Source: Irpex lacteus
Taxonomy: Eukaryota; Basidiomycota; Agaricomycetes; Polyporales; Irpicaceae
Direction: 5' to 3'
DNA length: 64,000 nucleotides
Assembly (NCBI GenBank): GCA_001986395.2
Contig: MQVO02000003.1
Coordinates: forward strand, 1,860,001 to 1,924,000
In this document: piece by piece, positions 47,129-57,393 of the stretch
Layout: each line of letters begins with the position of its first letter
Position numbering within the stretch: position 1 is the first letter of the stretch
Program-made: the position numbers and the translations under genes
Notes under the pieces: model-generated
Told to the model about the DNA's origin: nothing
Databases searched by the model: none
Seen by the model: the letters and a program-made list of their open reading frames with translations, nothing else

Positions 47129-48288
47129 ATGCCTTCGTGGGTTGTTACCGGTGCCTCGCGTGGTTTAGGAGTGAGTAACTTGCAAATGTCACTACTTAAA
47201 TTCTGGGATACTCATACTGCTATGTCCAACAGCTCGAATTTGTGAAACAACTTGTTAGTGACAACGATATACGTCGTTATGGATAATATTTCGATGCTAA
47301 CCATCTCGTTTGTAGAGCCAAGATCCGGCGAACGTTGTCATCGGTCTGGTCCGCAACCGTCACACGTCCTTGCCCGCTTTGCTCGAGCTCGAGAAGGCAA
47401 ACAAGAGCGTTCACGTTGTGGAGGCCGATGTTACTGATGATAATACCCTTACGGTAGGTAACAAAGGCCCATACAACAGCCAATATACTAAGTCTTGTAC
47501 CATAGAAAGCAGTGGAGGAAGTAAAGAGGCTCACAGGCGGTACTCTCGATAACCTAGTCAACAATGCTGCCCTTGCCTCCCCCGATAGGGCAGGTTATGA
47601 TCTGGACACTTAGTAGGTACATCTTCAGCTGGTTTGGACGTCCACCTGACCGCTACTTATAGTCCCGACCACGAAAAGGAGCTTCTCGAACAAGATTTGC
47701 TGAATAACGTAATTTTGTCTTTGCTTTGCACGTTATTCAAGAGTGGCTGATACGGGGCGTGAAGTTCAAGGTCAACGTCGTCGGCGTGATCAAAGCAACA
47801 AACGCGTTCCTCCCCCTCGTTCGCGCCGCTGCTGCCGCGTCTGGCTCCGCTAAGGTTCTCACCCTCAATACCGGCGTGGCCGACGTCGATATGACAATCA
47901 AGAGTGAGATCACCTTCCTAGCCCCTTACTCGATTTCCAAGACTGCGCTCTTGCAAGCTATCGCCAAGTATGCGATCAAGTACAAGAAGGAGAACATCAT
48001 CTTCCTTTCCATCAGCCCTGGAGTAGTGAACACTGCTACAAAGCCACGTACGTATCCTTTTCCCTTCTTCCATGTATTATCCCCTCATTTGCAATATTAG
48101 CGACTCCGGAGGATATACAGGGCTATACCGCCATGGTCAAGACCTTCCAGATCGGCTATCCGAACTGGAATGGTGTCCCCCTCACGCCTGAAGAGTCGGT
48201 TTCCGCTATGCTGAAAATTTTTAAGGGCCTCACAATCAAAGATACCGGTGCTTTCATTTCTCACAAGGGCGACAAGGAGTGGTTGTAG
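46190..48288 (+). repeat. Tandem duplication unit 1 (promoter block plus SDR copy A)
   Basis: Direct repeat partner of about 48540-50612. Homology covers some 0.9 kb upstream sequence and the whole SDR gene; start-codon spacing between units is 2310 bp. Upstream blocks differ by small indels and substitutions, so the duplication is not very recent. Confidence 0.75.
47129..48288 (+). CDS. Short-chain dehydrogenase/reductase, tandem copy A (Thr at catalytic Ser position)
   Basis: NAD(P)(H)-dependent Rossmann-fold oxidoreductase resembling the C-factor/sniffer-like SDR group; substrate unknown. The cofactor motif is VVTGASRGLG (TGxxxGxG) at residues 6-15, split by an intron. DNLVNNAALAS is the NNAG-type motif. 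The active-site YSISK gives Tyr and Lys. The position that is Ser in the sister copies (TLNSG) is Thr here (TLNTGVAD). The end is GLTIKDTGAFISHKGDKEWL. Seven exons join in frame, about 250 residues, normal for the family. Expression of A and B is probably driven by similar promoters because their upstream regions are duplicates. Confidence 0.85.
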
Positions 48289-49438
48289 GCGTTGACCATA
48301 TGTAGAACATGCGTAATGTAGTGAGTGCTATACGTCACAAACCATGAACATGTACTTGAAATGGACATTTTACCACGTGTAGCCGAGTGAAAGAGTTCCG
48401 CCGGTGGTCTCCTTTGCCATGGACTCGTCCCAAAACGGTAAGAAATCGTCCACGGCGCTGCCTGACTCGGAGGTCTTAGGTATGAGGCTAACCTTTCTCT
48501 CAAGAGTCCTTGCTGATGGGTCTAGACTGAACGCCTAAGCAATGAAAACGTTATGTGGTGGAGTGTGAAGACAGTGCCGCGTGATCTGGAACTTGAAGCT
48601 TGAAGGTCTGCGTTCAAGGCTTGTGAGTCTGCACACTACTCTCTTAGGTGCTTCTAGTAGTTATGCTGAACACAGGCGGTATCACAGTTCATTAGGTCTC
48701 AGGATAGCACGAAAAAGACAAACTACTACGGTGATGTTGTTATACGAAGTGGCGTTGGCCTGTGCCGTACGCTGACGTAGTACGCGTGATGTATTTCCCC
48801 GGAACGAACATGCCAGATCACAGAGCTCACCTGCCGGGTACGGTATGCACTGGTAGGTCCCTGTCGGCACACGTATGAGCTCTCGTGTCTCGGGACACAA
48901 TGTAGTAGGGCTGCCATACTAATGAAGTCGGCAGAGATTACTTACTGTAAATAGGCCGCGCGTCCCCTTACCTCTCTAATCGAACTCGCTGGCAAGCCCC
49001 ACTACTTCCAAGACCAGTACGTGGGCTACTAATTCATGTTGCTCCGGAGGTGAGTCATTATACCTACGAAATACTCCCAGGAATCTGAATGGCGCCATAC
49101 GTACTGTAGCCCACAGCGCGGCGGACTGACGACAGATCACCATAAACATCGTGGCAAGCGCAGCACAAGAACACCAATTGCCGATCCATTGGTCTTTATT
49201 GGCTAATTCGACCAATCATAGATAACCAGCCTACCATTACCAGCGCACCTGATTAATCAGCTGTAGATCTAGAGGGTTCGCAACCTTACTCAGCAATAAG
49301 GGAAATCGGAGACTAGAAAGACGCCCAGGCAAGTACGCAATCGGTCTGCTAACAGTATTTATATTAGCAGTAGGAGACAGCGAGTCTTTACACCTCCAAC
49401 TCCAACACCTCATCTTTTATCACAATATCTTGTTCGCC
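48289..49438. other. Intergenic region including duplicated promoter block, copy 2
   Basis: About 48540-49438 is the second copy of the block found at 46190-47128. A tatttatatt at 49356-49365 is a weak TATA candidate about 75-85 bp upstream of the copy B start. No gene is seen. Confidence 0.6.
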
Positions 49439-50612
49439 ATGCCTTCTTGGGTTGTTACCGGTGCCTCGCGCGGTTTAGGGGTGAGTAATTTGCGATCGTT
49501 ACTACTAGTAAACTAATAGAATACTCATTGCTACGGGCAACAGTTCGAATTTGTGAAGCAACTTGTCAGTAGCGACTATATCCGTTATTGCACCTGACTG
49601 AAAAAGCTTGTCTTCTCGTTCGTAGAGCCAGGATCCTGCGAACGTTGTTGTTGGACTGGTCCGCAACCGTAGCACGTCTTTGCCCGCTTTACTCGAGCTC
49701 GAGAAGACAAACAAGAACCTCCACGTTCTTGAAGCTGATGTTACTAGCGATGCTGCCCTTGCGGTAGGTGCCGAAGTCATACATAACAGCCAATTCGCTG
49801 AGATTCAAGTTCTTTCGCTGTAGAAAGCAGCCGAGGAGGTAAAGAAGCTCACGGGCGGTACTCTTGATAATCTAGTCAACAATGCTGCCCTCTCTTCTCA
49901 ACCGAGGGCGTGGTATGAGTTGGATTCTTAGTAAGTACGCCGTCAACTGGCTCAGATGGCCGTCTGATCGAGACTTCGTAGTCCAGACAATGAAAAGGAG
50001 CTTCTCGAACAAGATTTGCTGGATAACGTGTGTTTTTTTCTGTCTGTTTCCATGACTCACGAAAGGCTGACGCGACTCACGTAGTTCAAAGTCAACGTTA
50101 TTGGCGTCATCAAAGTGACCAACGCGTTCCTTCCCCTCGTTCGCGCCGCCGCCGCCGCTTCTGGCTCTGCCAAGGTTCTCACCCTTAACAGCGGCTTGGG
50201 CGACATCGAAATGACGGTCAAGAGTGAGGTTACATTTGGTGGTCCTTATTCGATCTCCAAGACTGCGCTCTTGCAGGCCGTCGCCAAGTATTCGATTAAA
50301 TACAAGAAGGAGAACATCATCTTCCTTTCCATCAGCCCCGGACTGGTGAACACTTCTACCAAGCCGCGTATGTATACTATTTTCCTCAGCAAAGTATCCA
50401 TCTTATTCCTCCTTGCAACTTTAGCGACCCCTGAGGACATACAGGCCTTTTCCCACGTAGTGAAGACCTTCAAAATTGGCTATCCGAACTGGAATGGTCT
50501 TCCCATTACACCCGAGGAGTCGGTCTCGGCTATGCTGAATGTCTTCCAAGGCCTCACAATCAAAGATACCGGCGCTTTCATCTCGCACAAGGGCAACAAA
50601 GAGTGGTTGTGA
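48540..50612 (+). repeat. Tandem duplication unit 2 (promoter block plus SDR copy B)
   Basis: Partner of 46190-48288. The coding parts are more alike than the flanks, as expected if the protein is under selection. Confidence 0.75.
49439..50612 (+). CDS. Short-chain dehydrogenase/reductase, tandem copy B
   Basis: Closest relative of copy A, with the same exon plan: MPSWVVTGASRGLG | FEFVKQL | SQDPANVVVGLVRNRSTSLP ... LDNLVNNAAL ... FKVNVIGVIKVTNAFLPLVR. The catalytic triad is complete: Ser in TLNSGLGD, and Tyr/Lys in PYSISKTAL. It ends TGAFISHKGNKEWL. About 250 residues. The substrate is unknown. All seven exons join in frame, and no damage is seen. Confidence 0.87.
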
Positions 50613-51217
50613 ACGTTGAACATATGTAGAGCATGTTTATTGTAGTGAGTGTGACATATTCACGGCTTGTATACACACACTGGGAGAAACAGCAAAGCGA
50701 TAAATGATGTCATCTTCCCCAAGTCTCGGATGATCGTATGTGTGAAGACCCATGGGCGATGAATATTTGGTACGAGTACTGCGGACATACTAGTGATCTG
50801 CCCCTTCTAGTCGGCCGTCAACGCATCCGTTTGCAATGGGCACGCTGGATCCTGCGGGTACCTCAACAGTCCTCAGCAATACCTGCCTAAGCTTATATAC
50901 CGATCTACGGGAAATAATGTGAGTACCTACGCTCGGGGTTTGAGCCATCAGTTGACGGATAACTAGGGCTACCTATGGCCAATGAGGTGTTTGGCCACTA
51001 TGTGCTATATCCGCCATACACTGGAGGTGCTCATATAGCGTAGCGAAAACATCCAGCTTCAGGAGTGAACTTCGTGTGGCTATGGCGTAAATAGGCAGGC
51101 ACTCGTTGCTATATAAACAGCGACCCAGCATCGATTTACTTCACTCATCCTGCTTCTGTCTGAACCGCGAATACTTGCCCAACAATTCCTGAATATCTCA
51201 CAGATAAGTCGCATCCC
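50613..51217. other. Promoter region of SDR copy C
   Basis: This region does not obviously share the 0.9-kb block seen upstream of A and B. A TATATAAA at 51110-51117 lies about 100 bp before the copy C ATG. No gene is seen. Confidence 0.55.
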
Positions 51218-52380
51218 ATGCCTTCCTGGCTCGTTACTGGTGCTTCTCGCGGTCTTGGGGTAAGCAACCCTCGCTATCCTTTGTAATGCGACGTAGCTAA
51301 CCTGGGGTGTTCATAGTATGAGTTTGTCAGACAGCTGGTCAGTCTCGAAGCTGTTATATGGGATGCGCGAAGAGCCAAATAGCACCTTGACTATAGAGCC
51401 AAGACCGTGACAACATTGTTATTGGCGTGGTCCGCAATCACAAGGCTTCTTTGCCCGCGCTGCATGAGCTAGAGAAGACTCGAGACAATCTCCATATCCT
51501 GGAAGCGGATGTCACCAATCTCGCTGCACTTGAAGTAAGTCGATCATTCTGTTTGAATGAAGTTATCTCTCATGTCTGTTCATGCAGGGAATTGTGGATG
51601 AAGTGAAGAAGCTGACGGGGGGCACCCTCGACACTCTTGTCAACAATGCTGCTCTTGCATCCCAGAAACGGGGGATGCTGTACGAGTTGGATACATAGTA
51701 AGCAGTTTATCTTGTACGCCATCATATTACGCTAACGGGCTTCCAGCCCGGAATCAGAGAAGTCGCTTCTTGAGCAGGACTTATTGGACAACGTAAACGT
51801 TCCTCTTAAGCTCCAGTTCTCTTCGCTATACTCAAATACTGCTACCCAGTTCAAGATCAATGTCATTGGCGTCATCAAGGTTATCAACACATTCCTCCCC
51901 CTCGTTCGCGCTGCCGCTGCCGCTTCGGGCTCTGCTAGGATAATCACACTTAACAGTGGTGCTGGCTCCGTGGAGTTGACACTCAAAGACGGCAACACCG
52001 TTGCTGCTCCCTACTCCATCTCTAAGACGGCTCTGCTGCAAGCTATCGCTAAGTACGCGGTGAAGTACAAGAAGGAAAACATTGTCTTCCTTTCAATCAG
52101 CCCAGGAACTGTGGACACATCCACCGAAAACCGTACGTGTCATCTGTCTTTCATTCAAAAACAATGTCATTGATTACACCACGGGGTACTAGCCACACCA
52201 GAGGAGGTGGAAGCTAGAAACAGAGTTGTCAATGCTTTCAAGCAGGTGTATCCAGACTGGAGTGGCCTACTCACTCCTGAGGAGTCCATCTCCTTGATGC
52301 TGAATATTTTCAAGGGCCTCACCATCAAAGACACTGGCCGTTTTATCTCTCACAGAGGAAACTCTGAAGACTGGCTGTAA
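51218..52380 (+). CDS. Short-chain dehydrogenase/reductase, tandem copy C
   Basis: Third member of the array and the most diverged. Exons read MPSWLVTGASRGLG | YEFVRQL | SQDRDNIVIGVVRNHKASLP | DEVKKLTGGTLDTLVNNAAL | FKINVIGVIKVINTFLPLVR. Catalytic Ser is in TLNSGAGS and Tyr/Lys in PYSISKTAL. The C-terminus GLTIKDTGRFISHRGNSEDW has one extra residue before the final Leu compared with A and B. Intron positions are the same as in A and B, so all three derive from one ancestor. The promoter is different (own TATA, no duplicated block), so regulation may differ. Confidence 0.87.
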
Positions 52381-54688
52381 TTGATACACTACATCAGCGA
52401 ATTCGGGTTGAGATGCGTAACCCTTCCCAGTTGGGCAGGTCTTTTGGCGCTCGTAAAGGGTTGGCAAGGCTTTGCCAGCGCTGAGCAGCCTTTGAGGAAT
52501 TGATCAGCCATGGCAACTACTCGCCCACCTTTCGCTCAGTTATGAGCTGCCACAAGACTGACCGGTAATGTATTCATGCATCCTGCCCAGCCTCGCAACT
52601 AACGACAGAACACTCGAAAAGCCCTTTTTGATAGGAAATTTGAGAAGAATCATACATTTCGCGTGTCGACGCAGCTGTAGGGACCATTTCCGCATCGTAA
52701 TCAAGTTCCGCACACTTTGTTGCAAGTCATATTGCGATACAGTACCGTACGAACTGAAGACACTACAATCATTGACTTCCAGGACCCCGTATACCTCGTA
52801 GACGCGCTGGATCCGATGGGTCCGCGGTCGACGCGGTCGCGACATGTCTGGACGTCCATGGAGAGCTGACATGGCTCACCCGCCGACTATACACCGGATT
52901 TGAAGATGCCACAGCCGCCACGATGTTGCACTACATTCATCCCGTCAAGGATAAGTAGTGCGATGTCGCAGCCTTTACTCTAGTTTTATGTGACTGCGGC
53001 TTCTCTACCGGTGAACTACCTACCCTCAAGTCCCCTTTGCAGTGGCTACAGGTGAGTACACGGCCAGTGACTAATGTAATTCTACGGTACTATTGAAGGT
53101 ACGTACCCCGTTATAAGCTACGCATACGCAGTCCTCCGCTTCGCTACTCTTCTAAGGTGAGTCTCATTTGAGATTTCGAACTCTGACAGTCGGTGTTGTG
53201 TGCAGGTAAGCCCGAAACAGCTCGTTTGTAACTGCGTGTAGATTAATTGGGTAGACTTGATTGCGTACATGATGCATTTGTATTTCCGTCAAATATATAT
53301 TCTTTACCTGTGAGTTTGCCCTCGCGTGACAATATTTAATGGCGACGTGACTGTTTTGGCTATTTCGCGGATGATGCTGGCTGACGATAGCGGCGGTTTC
53401 ATGATCCTAGATCGAACCTGGCGATTCACAAGTCTTGCGAAGACTGGCAAGCCTTGTAGCACTTGCCAAGGTTTCTATGGGGGCTTACAAACTCAAAAGT
53501 ATTGACGTTAAAGCCTTTCGAAAAACTCGCAAGCTTGCAGCCCTTGCGACCATTATAAATTTTTTTATTATTTTCTTATCTCGTCCCCAAAAGTGCTGAT
53601 GTACTAGTAGAGCGTCTCACCTCGTCACGGTATTTATGGGAGATATTCCGGCGACTTTGCATACATTTTGACCGCGATGTACACCACAAGGCTCTCTTCA
53701 TACGAACATGCATATCTTCCAAATTATCTTGCAGTGCTGATCAGGCGTGAATTCGAAGTCATGAAAGTGACAGCCTGAGGGTACTTACTATCGCTAATGC
53801 AGTGTTCGTTAACGCTGAAATTCACGAACACTAGTTTTCTCCTCCACTGCACCTCCACCGCGCCTTCAAATATTATGAGACTTTACGCATACATAGTTTA
53901 CTGCTACATCATTATGAATGTGAAAAAAAATCGCACTTTCTCAAGTCTTTCAGCTTCACGAATGCAATTTTGGGTCCGTAGGCCATGGTTTGCTAAGATC
54001 TGAAGTGATGGCGGACGATTTAAATTAAATAATATAAAAAAGAATGTATAGTACAATAAAAGCACCACGAGTAATGCACCCGATTTCTCCTATATCGATG
54101 TCTTTGTGGTGTTCACGAACCTCCACCTCAAGAGAGTGACTTTCAGCAGGAGCAAATTCAAACTCAGCTGCGATGCACCAGTCTTTCGAGCTGATGGCGC
54201 TGCCGAATACGGTAGTTGATGCCATCTGCCGCCTCATGCCGGTGTGACAATTCGTGACGTTTTCACGAACACTAGATGCACTCAACACTCTTCGCCAGTA
54301 TCCTTCCATGGGTCGCTATTCCTCTCCATAAATACTGAATAAAATATATGTTATACTACATATGTGGCGCTATCGGCCCATGTACTTTTTATTGGCATTT
54401 ATCCCCTGTCTGTGGAGGAAAACGGAAGGCGCTGAAAAGTTACGAACACTGCATTAGCGATAGTACAGTATGTCGACTCGGACGTCGGTGCGACTGGCTG
54501 GGCGCTCCGAGGCTCGAGCTCGGATCATCATGACCATGATGTTCTCAAGAAGTCGATCATATGTAACTTGCAATTGGCTTGATTGCAAAGTCTTTCGATC
54601 TCTAACCTCCACGTTCGAATCGCTACTTACTTTCGACGACTAATATCTGAGCGAATATATTCTCGCTGACTCCAGAAATTGAAGGAGA
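52381..54688. other. Gene-poor AT-richer region containing a candidate MITE
   Basis: 2.3 kb without a recognised gene, apart from the inverted-repeat element at 53788-54463. The rest contains short frames on both strands without family features and several A/T runs (for example 53560-53580). Confidence 0.5.
53788..54463. mobile_element. Candidate MITE / non-autonomous TA-specific DNA transposon
   Basis: The ends are perfect inverted repeats of 22 nt: the left end reads CTATCGCTAATGCAGTGTTC then GT (53788-53809), and the right end is its reverse complement (54442-54463). Both are flanked by TA, as expected for the TA target duplication of Tc1/mariner-like elements. The interior holds a direct 14-mer TTCACGAACACTAG at 53821-53834 and 54262-54275, and the motif ACGAACACT recurs near the ends. 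No transposase is seen. The interior minus-strand frame 54025-54309 (94 codons) is of unknown origin. The length of 676 bp suits a MITE or internally deleted element. Confidence 0.75.
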
Positions 54689-56974
54689 TGGCTGGGGCGA
54701 ACTATATGGGAGGCCGAAGGTGAGTGACCGCGAACACTTCGTATGCATCAGGCTCAAGATGTTATTACACACATAACAGGAATGCCGTGAAAGCACGCGT
54801 CAGAGACACCGATGGCAAACTTCAAAAGAGTCACTTTGGCAAGCAAAGGCTCAATATACTGGCCAAAGGACTTGGCAAGACCTTGAATATAGCTTCAACT
54901 TCTAGCCGACCAGGTCCTCCACCAGGCTCTTCAGATCGAGGTCTCGAAATATCTCTGGCACATGCCAAACGACCATCCGTATCGACTTTCAGTTTCATGG
55001 AGGATAACAGCCGATTATCTTTGCCCGCATATATTGAGGTTCCATCGGCATCTACGAAGACAGCAAAGAAAGCTTCCTCATCAAGGACGGGTTCAAGTCC
55101 GAGCTCGAGAAGCTCTACAAGTCGTTCATCTAAGATTCTCCAGGAACTAGACATGACAGAACGTACTGCTCTCAACGTATTATGACTTTTTTTGCGAGCT
55201 GAATCATTCTTGCAGCCATCTGTTTCCGGGCGGAAGTCAATAGGCTCCTCGCCCACCCTGACTTCGCTGGCCTGGCTGATAAGAAGCAACAAACGGACGA
55301 TGCGTCTGAACACCGATCACATAATATGCTATCTCGTGAGATGACACCTGAAGGCATTGAGGTAGTATCTCTGATTAATGAATGAGCGCAAAGGGAGGCT
55401 GATAATGTTTTCACTTTCAGCCAGAGTGGACTCATGCGTCATCATCTTCCGTCTGTGCGAGGTCTCGTACTAGTCCGAATCCAGGCTATATGGAATATTA
55501 CGAGCCTCTTGCAGACGGATCCGCCTCATATTCAGACTTCGAACCAATGCCTTTCGACGAAGACTCGGGATATGCGGAGGATATACCCGTGGATATAAGA
55601 TCTTCGCACTCGCCTGCTTCTGAGCCTACCCACGATCGCGCCATCACTGAGCATCTTCGAGAGGGCGTTGTATTTGATTCTCCGTACTTTCTTGCTCCCA
55701 GTCAACAACATGCTTATCTGGATAATCTCGAGACTAACAGGCGTCCTACGTCAACAGGCGAATTCGCCCGCAGCTCAGAACTGTCTGGTCAATACGTGCC
55801 TGGTTTTGAAGGACGCCGCAATCTAGATTTGCCATCTTCTCTGCGACCTACACGTTACTCTGAAAACTCTGTTGACGTACGCAGGGAGCCTAGCTTCCTG
55901 GAACGCATGACCGCTAAATATCCTTACCTCTCTGCTTCTATCTCGTCTGGTGTGTCTTCGCCTCGAACTGCATCCTCTGGTATGCACTACGGAAATGCGC
56001 CTCGTCTTCTGTCTCCCTTTGTTGAACTAGACCTTCCTGACTTCATCTCCGACATCGCCTCAAAACCCAATGGTCCTACTGAAGCCGCAGATGAAGTTGC
56101 GGTCACGACGTTGCTGGACGCTGTAGAGGGGAGACTGTTTGAGGGCTCTAATCCTTGGAAGGTGATAAGAGGACGTCTTTCGTGTTCTCCATCAGGACTT
56201 GTCGTGTCTGCAAGTGCACCTTCTCCTACCGACGACGGCTTCCATGAGCTTCAGAATGCCACTGATCGTCGTGGTGTCGGTTTCCGTGAACCTTGTCCGA
56301 TACATCCCCCGCCGAACCCCTACGAAGATCGCATTATGCAAGACACCCTGGCTAGCTCAGACGATCCGCCCTCTCATGCTAGTCATGACTCTCGATCGAA
56401 CGCGCCCACTTCCCTGCGATCCTTGCTGGATCTCTCACCTCTGACTTCTATGTCCTCTTCTGAATTACGAGCTCCTCTACATGAGGATTCCAAGTCACTT
56501 AACACTCCACAGTTGCTCGCAATGTCTGCAGACCACTTCTTCATAACACCCAATGTCGACAGTCATTATCAAAGCCCACACGATACACGGGGCAGCACAG
56601 GCGCTTCTCCACCTATAGCAGCGAAGTCATCTTCCCCAGCACGGAGACTGGCAGAATCTCATGCACTATGCATTTCACCGATACGTAAAGAACCAGCAAG
56701 TCTACAAGAGTTGCCTTCTATCAAGAGGTCACCACTGATAGTTCACTCGAGTCCTCGCATTGCATGCACCGCGCCAAGTTCTGTTTCTGCTTCTGCCGGA
56801 TTGCCGGAGAATACATCTGCTGGGGATGTTGAAGAAGGCCAGCGAGCGCGCCGGCAGGAAGATAGGGAAGACTCTAACTCTGTCGTTCCTATTCAAAGCA
56901 CCCCCAAGGAAACATTAGTTGCGGGACCTTTGCTTTTTGACGACGAATTGGAAGATGGCGACGATGTGATGTAG
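54689..56974 (+). CDS. Ser/Pro-rich protein of unknown function
   Basis: Four exons give about 670 residues of mostly disordered sequence. It starts MAGANYMGGRR|NAVKARVRDT with a basic N-terminus (KSHFGKQRLNILAKGLGKT). A Ser-rich region (SSSRTGSSPSSRSSTSRSSK) follows, then a short charged exon (ICFRAEVNRLLAHPDFAGLA). The last large exon begins PEWTHASSSSVCARS and ends in an acidic DDELEDGDDVM. Splicing the second intron from the gtactg donor near 55161 is what joins exon 2 to exon 3 in frame; the gtatta donor next to it leads to a stop. The protein has many Ser-Pro sites, suggesting regulation by proline-directed kinases (inference). No signal peptide, membrane segment or known domain is recognised. 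Confidence 0.65.
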
Positions 56975-57393
56975 TTGACAGACCGCCGCTCGTTGTGTAG
57001 GCTCTTCGTTGCATGGTGCTAGACATGAAATGGACCACCAAGGTTTGCTCTTGCTATTATTGGGGTCGCAAGACCATGTATCTGTGCTGGCGGTACGTTT
57101 TCCGGTAACAAAATGCCCGTGCAATCCGTGATATCTGGTTGGTTCCTTGCTTGTTCCTTACTCGAGGTTGCTTCCGATCAGACTGCCTAAACACATGCGG
57201 TGATGTCAAACGCCCAACAACTCTGCCTTTCTACGCTTGCTATCACTATGGGCTCTCGTACATGTGATAACATTATATTGGCAGCTTCTCATTCTTCTAC
57301 ATAAATGCATTGCGAGAAAGCCGGTCTCGCGAAAGGCTGTCTCCTCTTTTCTGCTCCCCCATCTTCCCCACATTACCCCACATTCCGCTCGCG
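56975..57393. other. Promoter region of the cytochrome b5-ACAD gene
   Basis: CT-rich from about 57330 to the ATG. No gene is seen. Confidence 0.5.

Noticed and set aside
46190..48288. The duplicated SDR blocks as an assembly artefact
   Set aside because: The copies differ by many substitutions and small indels in both coding and upstream parts, which a false duplication would not show.
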